55,075 nucleotides of DNA, from NCBI GenBank assembly GCA_947455215.1, contig CANGNA010000026.1, positions 1 to 55,075 of the forward strand, given 5' to 3'. The notes under the pieces are model-generated. The model searched no databases and had not been told where the DNA came from. It was given only the letters and a program-made list of their open reading frames with translations. Position 1 is the stretch's first letter, and each line of letters opens with the position of its first letter. This document shows positions 27,606 through 36,610 of the stretch, in pieces. Position numbers and translations under genes: made by a program. Source of the stretch: Chitinophagaceae bacterium. Lineage in GTDB: Bacteria; Bacteroidota; Bacteroidia; Chitinophagales; Chitinophagaceae.

Positions 27606-28352
27606 GTGCAGGAAATAACACGCCTATATGCGTTAAGCAAGCGTAACATTATTTTAAGGTATAAAAACTCCATCGCCGGTTTCCTGTGGGGCTTTTTTAA
27701 GCCATTGCTGTACCTTATGATATTTATCGTAGTATTCAGCAAGCAGGTATCTACTAATAACTATGTGTTGTATGCTACCTCTGGCCTCGTCTTCTGGTTT
27801 TTCTTTTCCAATATCACCAATCAGTCTATAGGCAGTATCATCAATTCAGCAGGCATCATCAAATCCATCAATGTGCCGGTCATGTTCTTTCCGCTGTCAG
27901 AAACGATCAGCGAACTGTTCAACCTGACATTGACCCTGGGTATTTTCTTTGTGGCCATGAACTGGTTTGGCATTATCTATTCGTTCAAGTTACTATTGGT
28001 CATCCCCATTGCTATTCTTTTCAGCATATTCTCGTTTGGGCTTACAATGATCTTATGTTCGCTTAATGTCTTTTTCCGCGACATCGGCATCCTGTGGACA
28101 ACCATACAGCCTGCTCTTTTTTACCTTACGCCTATAGCCTACCCTAAAGAGATCATCACCAAATTCCACCCGCTGCTACTGCAATTGAACCCGGTGTACT
28201 ATTTTATTGATGCAGAGCGGACCATCGTTCACGAGAATCAACTACCCTCGGCTACCATGTGGCTGCAGTGTATAGCTATATCATTTACCATGTTTGCCCT
28301 TGGCTATTTTATTTTCAACAAATTAAAACAGCAGTTCATTTCTGCCATATAG
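27606..28352 (+). CDS. ABC-2 type polysaccharide/teichoic-acid export permease (Wzm/KpsM/TagG-like)
   Basis: 248 residues, apparently from GTG at 27606; no in-frame ATG lies close upstream. The chain has six predicted spans with the ABC-2 signature RYKNSIAGFLWGFFKPLLYL near the N-terminus, then FWFFFSNIT and the periplasmic-end motif TPIAYP before the last span. It forms the inner-membrane channel that flips a lipid-linked glycan to the periplasm, powered by the ATPase encoded 11 bases downstream. Length and layout fit the Wzm/KpsM/TagG family. The final glycan is presumably built by the surrounding glycosyltransferases. Confidence 0.9.
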   Translation: MQEITRLYALSKRNIILRYKNSIAGFLWGFFKPLLYLMIFIVVFSKQVSTNNYVLYATSGLVFWFFFSNITNQSIGSIINSAGIIKSINVPVMFFPLSETISELFNLTLTLGIFFVAMNWFGIIYSFKLLLVIPIAILFSIFSFGLTMILCSLNVFFRDIGILWTTIQPALFYLTPIAYPKEIITKFHPLLLQLNPVYYFIDAERTIVHENQLPSATMWLQCIAISFTMFALGYFIFNKLKQQFISAI

Positions 28353-28363
28353 TGTAGCATAGC

Positions 28364-29095
28364 ATGAGTACAGATAGCCTCATATCGTTCGACAATGTCA
28401 CTGTCAGCTTCTGGCAGAATAATATGGGCATTCACTCCATAAAAGACCTTGCTACGCAGCGCAAAAACCCTTTTACCAACAAAGTGATATTGAAAAATAT
28501 CTCTTTCGAGGTGAAGCGTGGCGAATGTATGGGCGTGCTGGGACGCAACGGATCGGGCAAGAGTACATTGCTGCGTACCATTGCCGGGCTCATCAAACCA
28601 CAGGAAGGGAAAGTAACCATTAATGGCACCTTTGCCCCTATTCTTGCCATAGGCGCCGGTCTGGAACTGGAATTGACCGGGTATGAAAATATGAACCTGC
28701 TGCTGTCTCTTTATGGCAGGCCACGTAAGGGCAAGGCAGATGTGATAAAAAGCATAGCCGATTTCTCTGAACTGAGCGAAGAGGCCCTGCGCATGCCAGC
28801 CAAGCGCTATTCCTCCGGTATGTTAGCTCGCCTGGCCTTCTCTATTTCTGTTGCTAATGATGCTGACATCCTGATCATCGATGAAGTTTTAGCCGTAGGC
28901 GACCAGGGATTTCAGCAAAAATGCATGAAGAAGATATTCGATATCAAGGCCGAAGGCAAGACCATCCTCTTCGTATCGCACTTCCCCGACGACGTGCAGA
29001 AAATATGCAATAAAGCCATATTACTGGACGGCGGCACGCTGGTACACAGCGGCACTGCGGTAGAGATCTGCGAAAAATACAACCAGCTTTTCTGA
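28364..29095 (+). CDS. ABC transporter ATPase for polysaccharide export (Wzt/KpsT/TagH-like), short form
   Basis: 243 residues. Walker A is GRNGSGKST (about residues 60-68), the signature is YSSGMLARL, Walker B is ILIIDEVLAVGD and the switch His sits in FVSHF. Together with the permease it forms the exporter. The N-terminal extension before Walker A (FWQNNMGIHSIKD) is typical of the Wzt family. It ends soon after the nucleotide domain, so it lacks the C-terminal carbohydrate-binding domain of long Wzt proteins such as E. coli O9a. It therefore resembles KpsT-like ATPases, which do not read a capped chain end. Confidence 0.93.
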   Translation: MSTDSLISFDNVTVSFWQNNMGIHSIKDLATQRKNPFTNKVILKNISFEVKRGECMGVLGRNGSGKSTLLRTIAGLIKPQEGKVTINGTFAPILAIGAGLELELTGYENMNLLLSLYGRPRKGKADVIKSIADFSELSEEALRMPAKRYSSGMLARLAFSISVANDADILIIDEVLAVGDQGFQQKCMKKIFDIKAEGKTILFVSHFPDDVQKICNKAILLDGGTLVHSGTAVEICEKYNQLF

Positions 29096-29146
29096 TATTT
29101 CTTACATCTTACTTCTGCACCTTATCTTTATGCAGCCAGCGGCAGC

Positions 29147-30940
29147 ATGAAAAAACTACTCGACAAAATATCGTCTCCCGAAGAATCGCCCGTAAAAAGT
29201 GCGCTGAAGCTGGGTCATTTCCTGTTTACAAAGCCCGGTTTGGCATTTCTGTGGCGCAAAGTGAAAACTCTGAGCCAGAGATTCGGGCTGGAAAAGGAGC
29301 ATGAAATATCATTTAAGGATTGGCTGGCGACACAGGAAAAAGCAACTGAACCAGATCGGTTGACCACTCATCCTCTAATCAGCATATTGGTAGATAATGA
29401 AACATTTTCCTTTAACGCCAAGCCGTTGAGACGCATTTTAGATCAGCCCTACACTAACTGGGAAATGTTGATCTATAACTTCCCGGAGACAGAAAAAAAC
29501 ACACAAAGTTTTGTAGCAGGCTTGTGCGGCAAAGACAATAGAGTATACGTGGTAACAGGAAATTCGGAAGAGCCAGCTGCACAAATGGCCATATTGGCCC
29601 AGGCGGCAGAAGGCGATTTCCTCCTCTTCGCGGCGGATGCTGGCAACCTGACAACAAATGCGCTAACAGAATTTGCCCAATACGCCAACAACAACCCTGA
29701 TTGCGACGTACTTTATGCCGATGAGGTGGTGAATATGCACCGCAACCATCCGCAACCCTACTTTAAGCCCGGCTGGTCGCCAGATGCACTATTGTCAAGA
29801 AATTATATAGGTAACTGCTTCCTTGTAAAGACTGCATTGTATAATACAATAGGCGGCATTAATACAGCTTTTCCGTTTTACTACAACTACGACCTGTTGC
29901 TGAGAGCATCAGAAAAGGCTACTGAGATAGGGCATATAGCTAAAGTATTGTACCAAGAGGAATTGACCAGGAGTTTCCACAAGGAACAAAAACAAATATT
30001 AGAAGCTACGCTTATAAGGCGTGGCACGCCCGGCGAGGTAATCGCAGACTCGGCAGCAGAGGGTGTTTTCTTTATAGACTACGCAATAACCAAACCAGGC
30101 AAGGTCAGCATCATCATACCAACAAAAGACAATGTGCCGATGCTCCGAACGACCATTGAGTCTATTGTTGAGCTCACCCACTATAAAGATTTTGAGATCG
30201 TCCTGCTCAATAATAACAGTACAACACCAGCATTTTTCGATCTTGTAGAAGAGTACAAAGAAAAATATGCATCATTCTTCAAATGCATCGATGCCAGTTT
30301 TCCGTTCAACTTCTCAAAGCTCATCAACCTGGGTGTAGCGGAAAGCACCGGGGAATATATCCTGATGCTGAATAACGATGTGGAGATACTACAGGCTGAC
30401 TGGCTGGAGCGCATGATGGGTTATGCACAATTGCCGCATATAGGGGCTGTGGGTGTAAAACTGTTATTCCCCGATGAGACCATACAACATGCCGGTGTGG
30501 TGCTGGGCGTAGGCGATGGAGCGTCTCATTCGTTCATCAATTTCCCTAAAGAATCAGATGTATACTTTAATTATATACAGTCAGTAAATAATTGTTCGGC
30601 AGTAACTGCGGCCTGCCTTATGGTGCGCAGGGAGGTATACCGGGAAGTGAACGGCATGGACGAGGCGCTACCTGTAGAATTTAACGATGTTGACTTTTGC
30701 CTGAAGCTAACAGAACGGGGGTATTATAATGTATATATACCATCTGTTGAGCTATACCACTATGAATCGGCCACCAGGGGGCATCCTTTCCGCAGCCATA
30801 CCGCCTGGAAACAACATGAGCATGACATGACCTATTTTAAAAATAAGTGGGGAGAACTGATCAATAACGACCCTTTTTACAATCCCAACCTGACCACAGA
30901 GCATACTGACTTCCGCCAAAAGAAGCGCCTGAAGGCATAA
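29147..30940 (+). CDS. Tandem GT2-domain glycosyltransferase
   Basis: 597 residues. Residues about 60-315 resemble a GT-A fold (HPLISILVDNETF, then DVLYADEVVN at the DxD-like position) but look divergent. The second domain, about 320-560, is a complete GT2: KVSIIIPTKDNVPML, MLNNDVEILQ (DxD region), FNDVDFCLKL (catalytic-base region) and ELYHYES. Two-domain GT2 proteins of this type assemble rhamnan or O-antigen backbones by adding two residues or by pairing active sites. Here the first domain may serve acceptor binding. Start ATG at 29147 lies 51 bases after the ATPase gene; a TATCTTTA element in that gap is a weak -7 match. Confidence 0.85.
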   Translation: MKKLLDKISSPEESPVKSALKLGHFLFTKPGLAFLWRKVKTLSQRFGLEKEHEISFKDWLATQEKATEPDRLTTHPLISILVDNETFSFNAKPLRRILDQPYTNWEMLIYNFPETEKNTQSFVAGLCGKDNRVYVVTGNSEEPAAQMAILAQAAEGDFLLFAADAGNLTTNALTEFAQYANNNPDCDVLYADEVVNMHRNHPQPYFKPGWSPDALLSRNYIGNCFLVKTALYNTIGGINTAFPFYYNYDLLLRASEKATEIGHIAKVLYQEELTRSFHKEQKQILEATLIRRGTPGEVIADSAAEGVFFIDYAITKPGKVSIIIPTKDNVPMLRTTIESIVELTHYKDFEIVLLNNNSTTPAFFDLVEEYKEKYASFFKCIDASFPFNFSKLINLGVAESTGEYILMLNNDVEILQADWLERMMGYAQLPHIGAVGVKLLFPDETIQHAGVVLGVGDGASHSFINFPKESDVYFNYIQSVNNCSAVTAACLMVRREVYREVNGMDEALPVEFNDVDFCLKLTERGYYNVYIPSVELYHYESATRGHPFRSHTAWKQHEHDMTYFKNKWGELINNDPFYNPNLTTEHTDFRQKKRLKA

Positions 30941-30977
30941 TTGTGAACCCTATAACATAGCCTTGCACAAATTGAAA

Positions 30978-30985
30978 TATATTTG
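30978..30985 (+). promoter_or_regulatory. Candidate -7 promoter box (TATATTTG)
   Basis: Exact TAnnTTTG on the + strand, 52 bases before the ATG at 31037 and 38 bases after the preceding stop. Confidence 0.45.
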
Positions 30986-31036
30986 CAGCCATTTTCGTCG
31001 GAAATCCGCCTCGCCGACGCGTTAAAAAAAGTGCTG

Positions 31037-33184
31037 ATGATCAATAAGTTTAAAAAGTACATTTCATATATCGGAAAATTTGCCAAAAGCCCTAAAAAAG
31101 CGGAAAATCTCTCCATCCTGTTTGAAGAGATAAAAGAAAAAGGACTTTTGACCGGTATCAGGAGCGTACTGCACATCAAATCGGGCGCTACCGACGAAGC
31201 TGTGGGCTGGAGCTATGACTGGGCTGCTTTTTCTGTGGAATACGACAAGTCTGAAAAGCTGGTATTACCACAAACCACCGGTCCATTAGTTTCTATTATT
31301 ATCCCCACATACGGCCAGCTCGACTTTACCTATAACTGTATCCGGTCTATATACGAAGACAAAACCTTTTCGGATTTCGAAATAATTGTAACAGACGATC
31401 ATTCACCTGAAGACATGTCGGTTTTGCTTACCCAGTTCGAAAACCTGGTATTGATCAGGCAGCCGCAGAATATGGGGTTTCTGAAAAACTGCAATGCGGC
31501 GACAAAAAAGGCCAGGGGAAAATATATAATATTCCTAAACAACGATACGCGCATTACAGGAAACTGGCTACAGGAATTGCTGAATGTTTTCAAACGCTTC
31601 CCTAAAGCTGGTATAGTAGGTTCTATGCTCTTATACCCCGACGGCAAGCTGCAAGAGGCAGGCGGCGTGATATGGCAGAACGGCAGCGCCATTAATTACG
31701 GTCACCGGGATAATGCATCCAAGCCGGAATACAATTATGTAAAGCAGGTGGACTATGTTTCCGGGGCATCCCTGATGATCCGCAAAGAACTGTGGGACGA
31801 TATTGGCGGCTTTGATGAACGATACGCGCCTGCCTACTGCGAGGACAGCGATCTGTGCTTTGCAGTAAGAGACAAAGGCTACGAGGTATGGTATCAGCCC
31901 TTCTCCAGGGTCATTCATTACGAGGGCGTATCGCACGGCACCGACCTTAAATCGGGCGTAAAGCAGTACCAGGTGGTAAACACTAAAAAGTTTTACGATA
32001 AATGGCAGCACGTATTGCAGCATAAAGCGCCTAATATCAAGAGCATTTTCACGGAGCGGGAAAGGTCTGCCGGTAAAAAACACATCCTGATACTAGACCA
32101 TAATGTACCTACCGTTGATAAAGATGCAGGTTCCCGCACTATCAACAACTTTGTAGATTGCCTGCTGGACCTTGGCTATAATGTAAAATTCCTGGTACCC
32201 AATATGTACCCGGAGTATAGTTACACCAAGTTGTTGCAGGAAAAAGGTGTAGAGGTATTACACGGCGATGCATATGTGTACTTTCATCACGAATGGGAGG
32301 GCTTCTTCAGCGCAAACATGAATAAGTTTGACGCCATACTGCTGAGCAGGTCGTCTATCTGCATCCCTTATTTAAAATATCTGAACAATCACCACTATAA
32401 AGGCAAGACCATTTATTATGGCCACGACCTGGGCTACCTGCGCCTGGAAGCCGAAATAGAACGCGACGGCAAAGCAGAACTAAAACCGCTGCTGAAGAAA
32501 GTGAGGGCGGACGAGGACTTTATGTATGCTAACGTAGACCATGCGTTAATGATCAGCTACGACGAAATTAAATACCTGGAAAGTTCGACAAAAACACCAC
32601 TGCACTATATACCGCCCTACTTCTTTGATGTGCAAGACAACACACCGGGATACGATGAACGTAAAGGAATCTTGTTTGTGGGCGGATTTCATCACCCACC
32701 AAACCAGGATGCTATGAAATGGTTCATGGCAGAGATATACCCTACTATTGAGGCTGCGGGCATTCACATTACCATTGTCGGCTCTGAAATGCCGGAGTTT
32801 GTGCTCGATTATGGTCAACAGTTCAATTCGGTAACGGTGATGCCGGACGTAAGCATCGACAAGCTTGAAGAATTGTACCGTACCGCCCGTATTGCCGTAG
32901 TTCCGCTCACCAGTGGCGCAGGCGTAAAAGGCAAGGTAATAGAAGCCATGGCAAAGGGAGTACCAGTAGTAGGAACAAGCAAAGCATTTGAAGGCCTGAA
33001 CAAATCGGGTGAATTTCCCTATAAAGACCTGGACCAGGCACTACCTTTTGCTGAAGAAGTGATCCGGTTATACAACAACCAAGCTGCATGGGTACAGCTG
33101 GCTTCCTTCGGTAAAAACTATGTGCAGCACTTCTTCAACCGGCAGACAATGAAAACAACTTTGGAAAAGATCGTTAATTCATAA
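31037..33184 (+). CDS. GT2-GT4 fusion glycosyltransferase
   Basis: 715 residues from ATG at 31037. A TTG in frame at 30983 overlaps the -7 box and is not favoured. Residues about 70-325 are a GT2 domain: PLVSIIIPTYGQLDFTYNC, FLNNDTRITG (DxD region), YCEDSDLCFAV (base region) and VIHYEGVSHG. From about 355 a GT-B-like domain starts (HILILDHNVPTVDKDAGS). Its donor part is GILFVGGFHHPPNQDAM, MPDVSIDKLEELYRTA and SGAGVKGKVIEAMAKG. Such fusions place two transferase activities on one chain, probably adding successive sugars to one lipid-linked glycan. Specificities unknown. Confidence 0.87.
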   Translation: MINKFKKYISYIGKFAKSPKKAENLSILFEEIKEKGLLTGIRSVLHIKSGATDEAVGWSYDWAAFSVEYDKSEKLVLPQTTGPLVSIIIPTYGQLDFTYNCIRSIYEDKTFSDFEIIVTDDHSPEDMSVLLTQFENLVLIRQPQNMGFLKNCNAATKKARGKYIIFLNNDTRITGNWLQELLNVFKRFPKAGIVGSMLLYPDGKLQEAGGVIWQNGSAINYGHRDNASKPEYNYVKQVDYVSGASLMIRKELWDDIGGFDERYAPAYCEDSDLCFAVRDKGYEVWYQPFSRVIHYEGVSHGTDLKSGVKQYQVVNTKKFYDKWQHVLQHKAPNIKSIFTERERSAGKKHILILDHNVPTVDKDAGSRTINNFVDCLLDLGYNVKFLVPNMYPEYSYTKLLQEKGVEVLHGDAYVYFHHEWEGFFSANMNKFDAILLSRSSICIPYLKYLNNHHYKGKTIYYGHDLGYLRLEAEIERDGKAELKPLLKKVRADEDFMYANVDHALMISYDEIKYLESSTKTPLHYIPPYFFDVQDNTPGYDERKGILFVGGFHHPPNQDAMKWFMAEIYPTIEAAGIHITIVGSEMPEFVLDYGQQFNSVTVMPDVSIDKLEELYRTARIAVVPLTSGAGVKGKVIEAMAKGVPVVGTSKAFEGLNKSGEFPYKDLDQALPFAEEVIRLYNNQAAWVQLASFGKNYVQHFFNRQTMKTTLEKIVNS

Positions 33185-33240
33185 ATGTTTCGCCGTAGTT
33201 TCACGCAAACATTTTACTCTTTTCCTATTTACCTGCAATA

Positions 33241-34761
33241 ATGATACTAGCAGCAAACAAGAACAATGAATATATCAGCAACAAGCAGTTGTTGCTATTG
33301 TTCTTTCCACTGCTGGCAATTATTATACTATGGTTCGGGCATTGGCAAACACAGGTTATTTACGGCGATGATCTCGGCATATACGAATCATACAGAACTA
33401 AAACCGACCTGGACATCATACTTGAATCGCAAAAGTACAGGCCGGTAAATACCTGGCTGATCAGGTTACTCATCGCCACGCTGGGCAACCATGTCTCTCT
33501 ATATTTTTATTTCAATGCTGTAATGCAGACTCTCTGTGCATTGATATTCATTAAAATAGCAGACCTGTTTTTGAGGAACATTTTTTTCTCATGCCTTCTG
33601 GGTCTGCTCGTCGGGCTGTCTCGCTTCAATTTTTACAATATTACCCAGCTTTACAACGGCGGTGCTATGGAAGTAAGCGCCGTGTTATTTTTCCTCGGCA
33701 GTTTGTATTACTGGTTAAAAACTACCCGGCCCCAAAATACATATGATCAGAATTTTCGTAGCCTTTTAATGTCGATACTGCTCGCCAACCTATGTATCTA
33801 TACCCACGAGCGTTACATAGTTTTATTCCTATTCATGCTCGGCGCACTCTTCATTCCTACATTATCAAAACTAAAGGCGGTCCATAAACGCTCTTTAGCA
33901 ACGCTGTTAGTAGGATCGGTAGCTATAAACTACCTTATAAAACAGCAGGTATACCACATCTCCTTTTTCATGGGTACCGGCAATACGCACATCCGTTTTT
34001 CCCCTGCCAGTGCTGCAAAATACCTGCAAGATGCATTGCTCGACCTGATCCAGTTCAATTCCGGCCCGGAATACCTCTCGGGCTACCCATACCTTTGGCT
34101 TAGTGCATTTTATAAATCGCTGCCTATCATTACAACGCTCTTTATCTTACTTACTGTTACTGTTTACCTTGTAGTAAAAAATAAGAACAGGCCACAGTTC
34201 ATAGGCAATGCAAATTCCGGATATGTGGTATTAGCATTGTTTGGCCTGTTGCTGCTTACCATTGGGCCGGCCGTTGTTACTATAAGGCTGGAACAAAGAT
34301 GGTTGCAGGCCGCATTTGCGGTGTTGCTGATCATTGTAGCTGCCGCTATAGGATCGGTTGCTTACAATAAGATGGTTGCCGGTATAGGCATAACATTATT
34401 TGTAGCCATATTTCTTATCTCCGAACGAAATTACCTGGATGCCGGGGTGCCCAACATTTACCTGAGCAGCAGCGTACGTAAAGCAAAGCTATATAAGCAA
34501 GCAATAGACGGTGGTGTGATCAAGCCGCCAACCAAACATCTGATCATATCGGCAGATCACATGAGTCCCGATGATCAAGATGAACTACGGTGGGTACTAC
34601 AAAATGGTCAGTTTTTTGAATTCTACCATGTAGGCAGGAAAACGATACAGTTCGCTGACTCTTCAGCTCTAACTGGTATTCTTGCTCAACCTGCAATATT
34701 TCCGTCTGCTTCCCAAGTAATCGGACAAAGAGGAGACAGCGTGTGTAACATATATCCATAG
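33241..34761 (+). CDS. Polytopic membrane protein, GT-C glycosyltransferase-like, no assigned family
   Basis: 506 residues with about 11-12 predicted membrane spans and a soluble C-terminal tail from about residue 405. After the first span comes a periplasmic-side YGDDLGIYESY. Acidic pairs in the first extracytoplasmic loop are typical of GT-C enzymes that use polyprenyl-phosphate sugars. I cannot name the family with confidence. It follows the GT2-GT4 gene by 56 bases in the same direction, so it probably modifies the same glycan on the periplasmic side. A Wzy-like role is an alternative. Confidence 0.7.
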   Translation: MILAANKNNEYISNKQLLLLFFPLLAIIILWFGHWQTQVIYGDDLGIYESYRTKTDLDIILESQKYRPVNTWLIRLLIATLGNHVSLYFYFNAVMQTLCALIFIKIADLFLRNIFFSCLLGLLVGLSRFNFYNITQLYNGGAMEVSAVLFFLGSLYYWLKTTRPQNTYDQNFRSLLMSILLANLCIYTHERYIVLFLFMLGALFIPTLSKLKAVHKRSLATLLVGSVAINYLIKQQVYHISFFMGTGNTHIRFSPASAAKYLQDALLDLIQFNSGPEYLSGYPYLWLSAFYKSLPIITTLFILLTVTVYLVVKNKNRPQFIGNANSGYVVLALFGLLLLTIGPAVVTIRLEQRWLQAAFAVLLIIVAAAIGSVAYNKMVAGIGITLFVAIFLISERNYLDAGVPNIYLSSSVRKAKLYKQAIDGGVIKPPTKHLIISADHMSPDDQDELRWVLQNGQFFEFYHVGRKTIQFADSSALTGILAQPAIFPSASQVIGQRGDSVCNIYP

Positions 34762-34986
34762 GCATACCCAATACATAACAAAAGATAACACTATTTAAAT
34801 ATTATATAAAATAGGTGAAAATCTTCCTGATGGCTGCGTTTTCTGATTTTTTTAAAGCAATTTTGCAGCGTCTTACACAAAACATGCTGTAATTGATCAC
34901 TTTGGCTAAGAAAAAATGATTTTTTCATGCCGACGAAACAATTTAGCACGCTTTTTGATAAGTAGAGACTAGACATACCAAACTTA
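34762..34986 (+). other. Intergenic region with an AT hairpin before the sugar transferase gene
   Basis: 225 bases without a supported gene. It holds an AT-rich inverted repeat GAAAAAA / TTTTTTC at 34910-34926 (3-base loop), which could be a weak terminator for the upstream operon, and presumably the promoter of the sugar transferase gene. No JUMPStart/ops element was seen. Confidence 0.5.
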
Positions 34987-35727
34987 ATGAAGAACAGCAG
35001 TACTTTGGACTACACCCTGGAGCAATCTCCGGTTGCGCGTATACCGCAATCCAATATATCAAACATACGATATATGTTTGAGGAGATCAACCAATTGTAC
35101 CTGGAGCATCAGCCTGCATCTTATTATTACCCGATAAAGCGCGCTATTGACATAGTAACATCTTCTATCTTTATATTGGTTGTTATGTCGTGGCTTACGC
35201 CTATTCTCGCTATACTCATTAAACTCACATCAAAAGGACCCGTGTTTTTTATACAAAAACGTACAGGGCTGATGGGGGCTGAGTTCAATTGTTATAAGTT
35301 CCGTACCATGTACGTTAACGATGAAGCAGATATCCAGCAAGTATCTATCAATGACAAAAGGATAACTGCAGTAGGCAAATTTTTACGCATCAGTCACCTC
35401 GACGAAACAGCTCAGTTCTTCAATGTATTCCTCGGGGATATGAGTATTGTGGGTCCAAGGCCGCACATGGTGTACCATACCCAATACTATTCTGAAGTGA
35501 TCCCTTATTACAACCTGCGACTGGAAGTGAAGCCTGGCATGACCGGAATGGCCCAGATAAAGGACTATATTGGAGAGATAAACGGAGAGCGTGAATTGCG
35601 CAAGCGCATACAGTGGGATATCTACTATATGAAGCATCGCAGCTTGCTGTTAGATCTGCAGATACTGCTCACAACCGCCCGCAAAGTGGTTACCAAGGTT
35701 GCCGGTTTTATCCACGGCGACAAATAA
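34987..35727 (+). CDS. Initiating sugar-phosphate transferase (polyprenyl-phosphate, WcaJ/PglC superfamily), short form
   Basis: 246 residues. A 48-residue hydrophilic N-terminus precedes a single hydrophobic re-entrant/membrane segment (about 52-80, KRAIDIVTSSIFILVVMSWL). The bacterial-transferase core follows: KGPVFFIQKRTG, CYKFRTM, the catalytic Asp-Glu pair D139-E140 in SHLDETAQF, and IVGPRPHM. These enzymes start glycan assembly by moving a sugar-1-phosphate from an NDP-sugar onto undecaprenyl phosphate. The four-span N-terminal domain of WcaJ is absent, so it is of the compact PglC/WbaP-core kind. It is separated from the glycosyltransferase block by 225 noncoding bases, implying its own promoter. 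Confidence 0.92.
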   Translation: MKNSSTLDYTLEQSPVARIPQSNISNIRYMFEEINQLYLEHQPASYYYPIKRAIDIVTSSIFILVVMSWLTPILAILIKLTSKGPVFFIQKRTGLMGAEFNCYKFRTMYVNDEADIQQVSINDKRITAVGKFLRISHLDETAQFFNVFLGDMSIVGPRPHMVYHTQYYSEVIPYYNLRLEVKPGMTGMAQIKDYIGEINGERELRKRIQWDIYYMKHRSLLLDLQILLTTARKVVTKVAGFIHGDK

Positions 35728-35761
35728 CAATTTCTTTCGCTGCATTTTACTTACTGAGCGG

Positions 35762-35792
35762 AATGGTTTTTATATCTTTATATAAAACCATT
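35762..35792 (+). promoter_or_regulatory. 9-bp inverted repeat around a promoter-like TATCTTTA before the stress-protein gene
   Basis: AATGGTTTT (35762-35770) and AAAACCATT (35784-35792) flank TATATCTTTATAT. The repeat ends 2 bases before the ATG at 35795. It could be an operator over the -7 region or, if transcribed, a hairpin at the ribosome site. Confidence 0.45.
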
Positions 35793-35794
35793 TT

Positions 35795-36610
35795 ATGCCT
35801 GTCATTCTTGTTGCTACTGATTATTCCAAGGTTGCCGATAACGCGTTGCAATACGCCTGCGAACTGGCCCTGACCCAAAATGCAGACATTGCGATTGTAC
35901 ATACGTATGTTGTGCCGATAGCCCTGGGGGACCTGTCTATAACTATGCCTGTTAATGACTTCAGGCTGGAGGCAGAAGCGGGGATGAAAAGAACATTGGC
36001 GTGGACACGGGAAATGTATCCGCAGATCAATTTTACCAGTACCATTTTATATGGAGACATTGTAGACGGCATCAACCAATTTACCGAGCAGTATGAAACA
36101 CCTATGATGGTCGTAACGGGTAACAGCTATACCCCTGAAAAGCCGGCGTGGATGGACAGTACACTTCTGGAAGCATTCCGGGAATTGCAATACCCGGTAT
36201 TAGCAATACCCGCAGAAACTGCTTATGCACAAGTAAGAAAAATAGGTTTTGTGTACGACAACAAGCCCGAGGGCAGCAAGACTGCATTATTGCAGTTAAC
36301 GGCAATAGCTGCGCAAATAGGTGCAGAGCTGCATGTGTACCATGCATACACGGACGCAGACAAGGACGCTACAATAAATGAAGAAGCTACAACACTGCTG
36401 GCACCTGCCAATCCACTTTACCACTACAGCCAGGTAACCGATATAAACGATGACATACTCACCTTTATTGGCAAGTATCAACTGGACTGGCTGATACTTA
36501 TGCCCAGGAAACACTCATTCTTTGAAAGTCTTTTTCACAAGAGCCATACCCGGGCGCTTGTCAACAATGCTTTCATTCCCGTACTGGCATTGCACGAAAC
36601 TGATGATTAG
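35795..36610 (+). CDS. Tandem-domain universal stress protein (UspA family)
   Basis: 271 residues made of two UspA-like domains. The first, about 1-145, starts PVILVATDYSKVADNALQYA; the second, about 148-268, starts RKIGFVYDNKPEGSKTALLQL. UspA proteins are small cytosolic alpha/beta proteins induced by starvation, anoxia and stress. The ATP-binding G-2x-G-9x-G-S/T signature is not evident in either domain, so ATP binding is doubtful. The stop overlaps that of the convergent mqnA gene by four bases (36607-36610). A 9-bp inverted repeat sits right at the start. Confidence 0.87.
   Translation: MPVILVATDYSKVADNALQYACELALTQNADIAIVHTYVVPIALGDLSITMPVNDFRLEAEAGMKRTLAWTREMYPQINFTSTILYGDIVDGINQFTEQYETPMMVVTGNSYTPEKPAWMDSTLLEAFRELQYPVLAIPAETAYAQVRKIGFVYDNKPEGSKTALLQLTAIAAQIGAELHVYHAYTDADKDATINEEATTLLAPANPLYHYSQVTDINDDILTFIGKYQLDWLILMPRKHSFFESLFHKSHTRALVNNAFIPVLALHETDD

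Noticed and set aside
30983-31036. TTG start for the GT2-GT4 fusion
   Set aside because: The TTG lies inside the TATATTTG promoter box; the ATG at 31037 gives a normal N-terminus.
34762-34986. JUMPStart/ops antitermination element before polysaccharide genes
   Set aside because: No GGCGGTAG-type ops core was found here or in the gap at 27552-27605.
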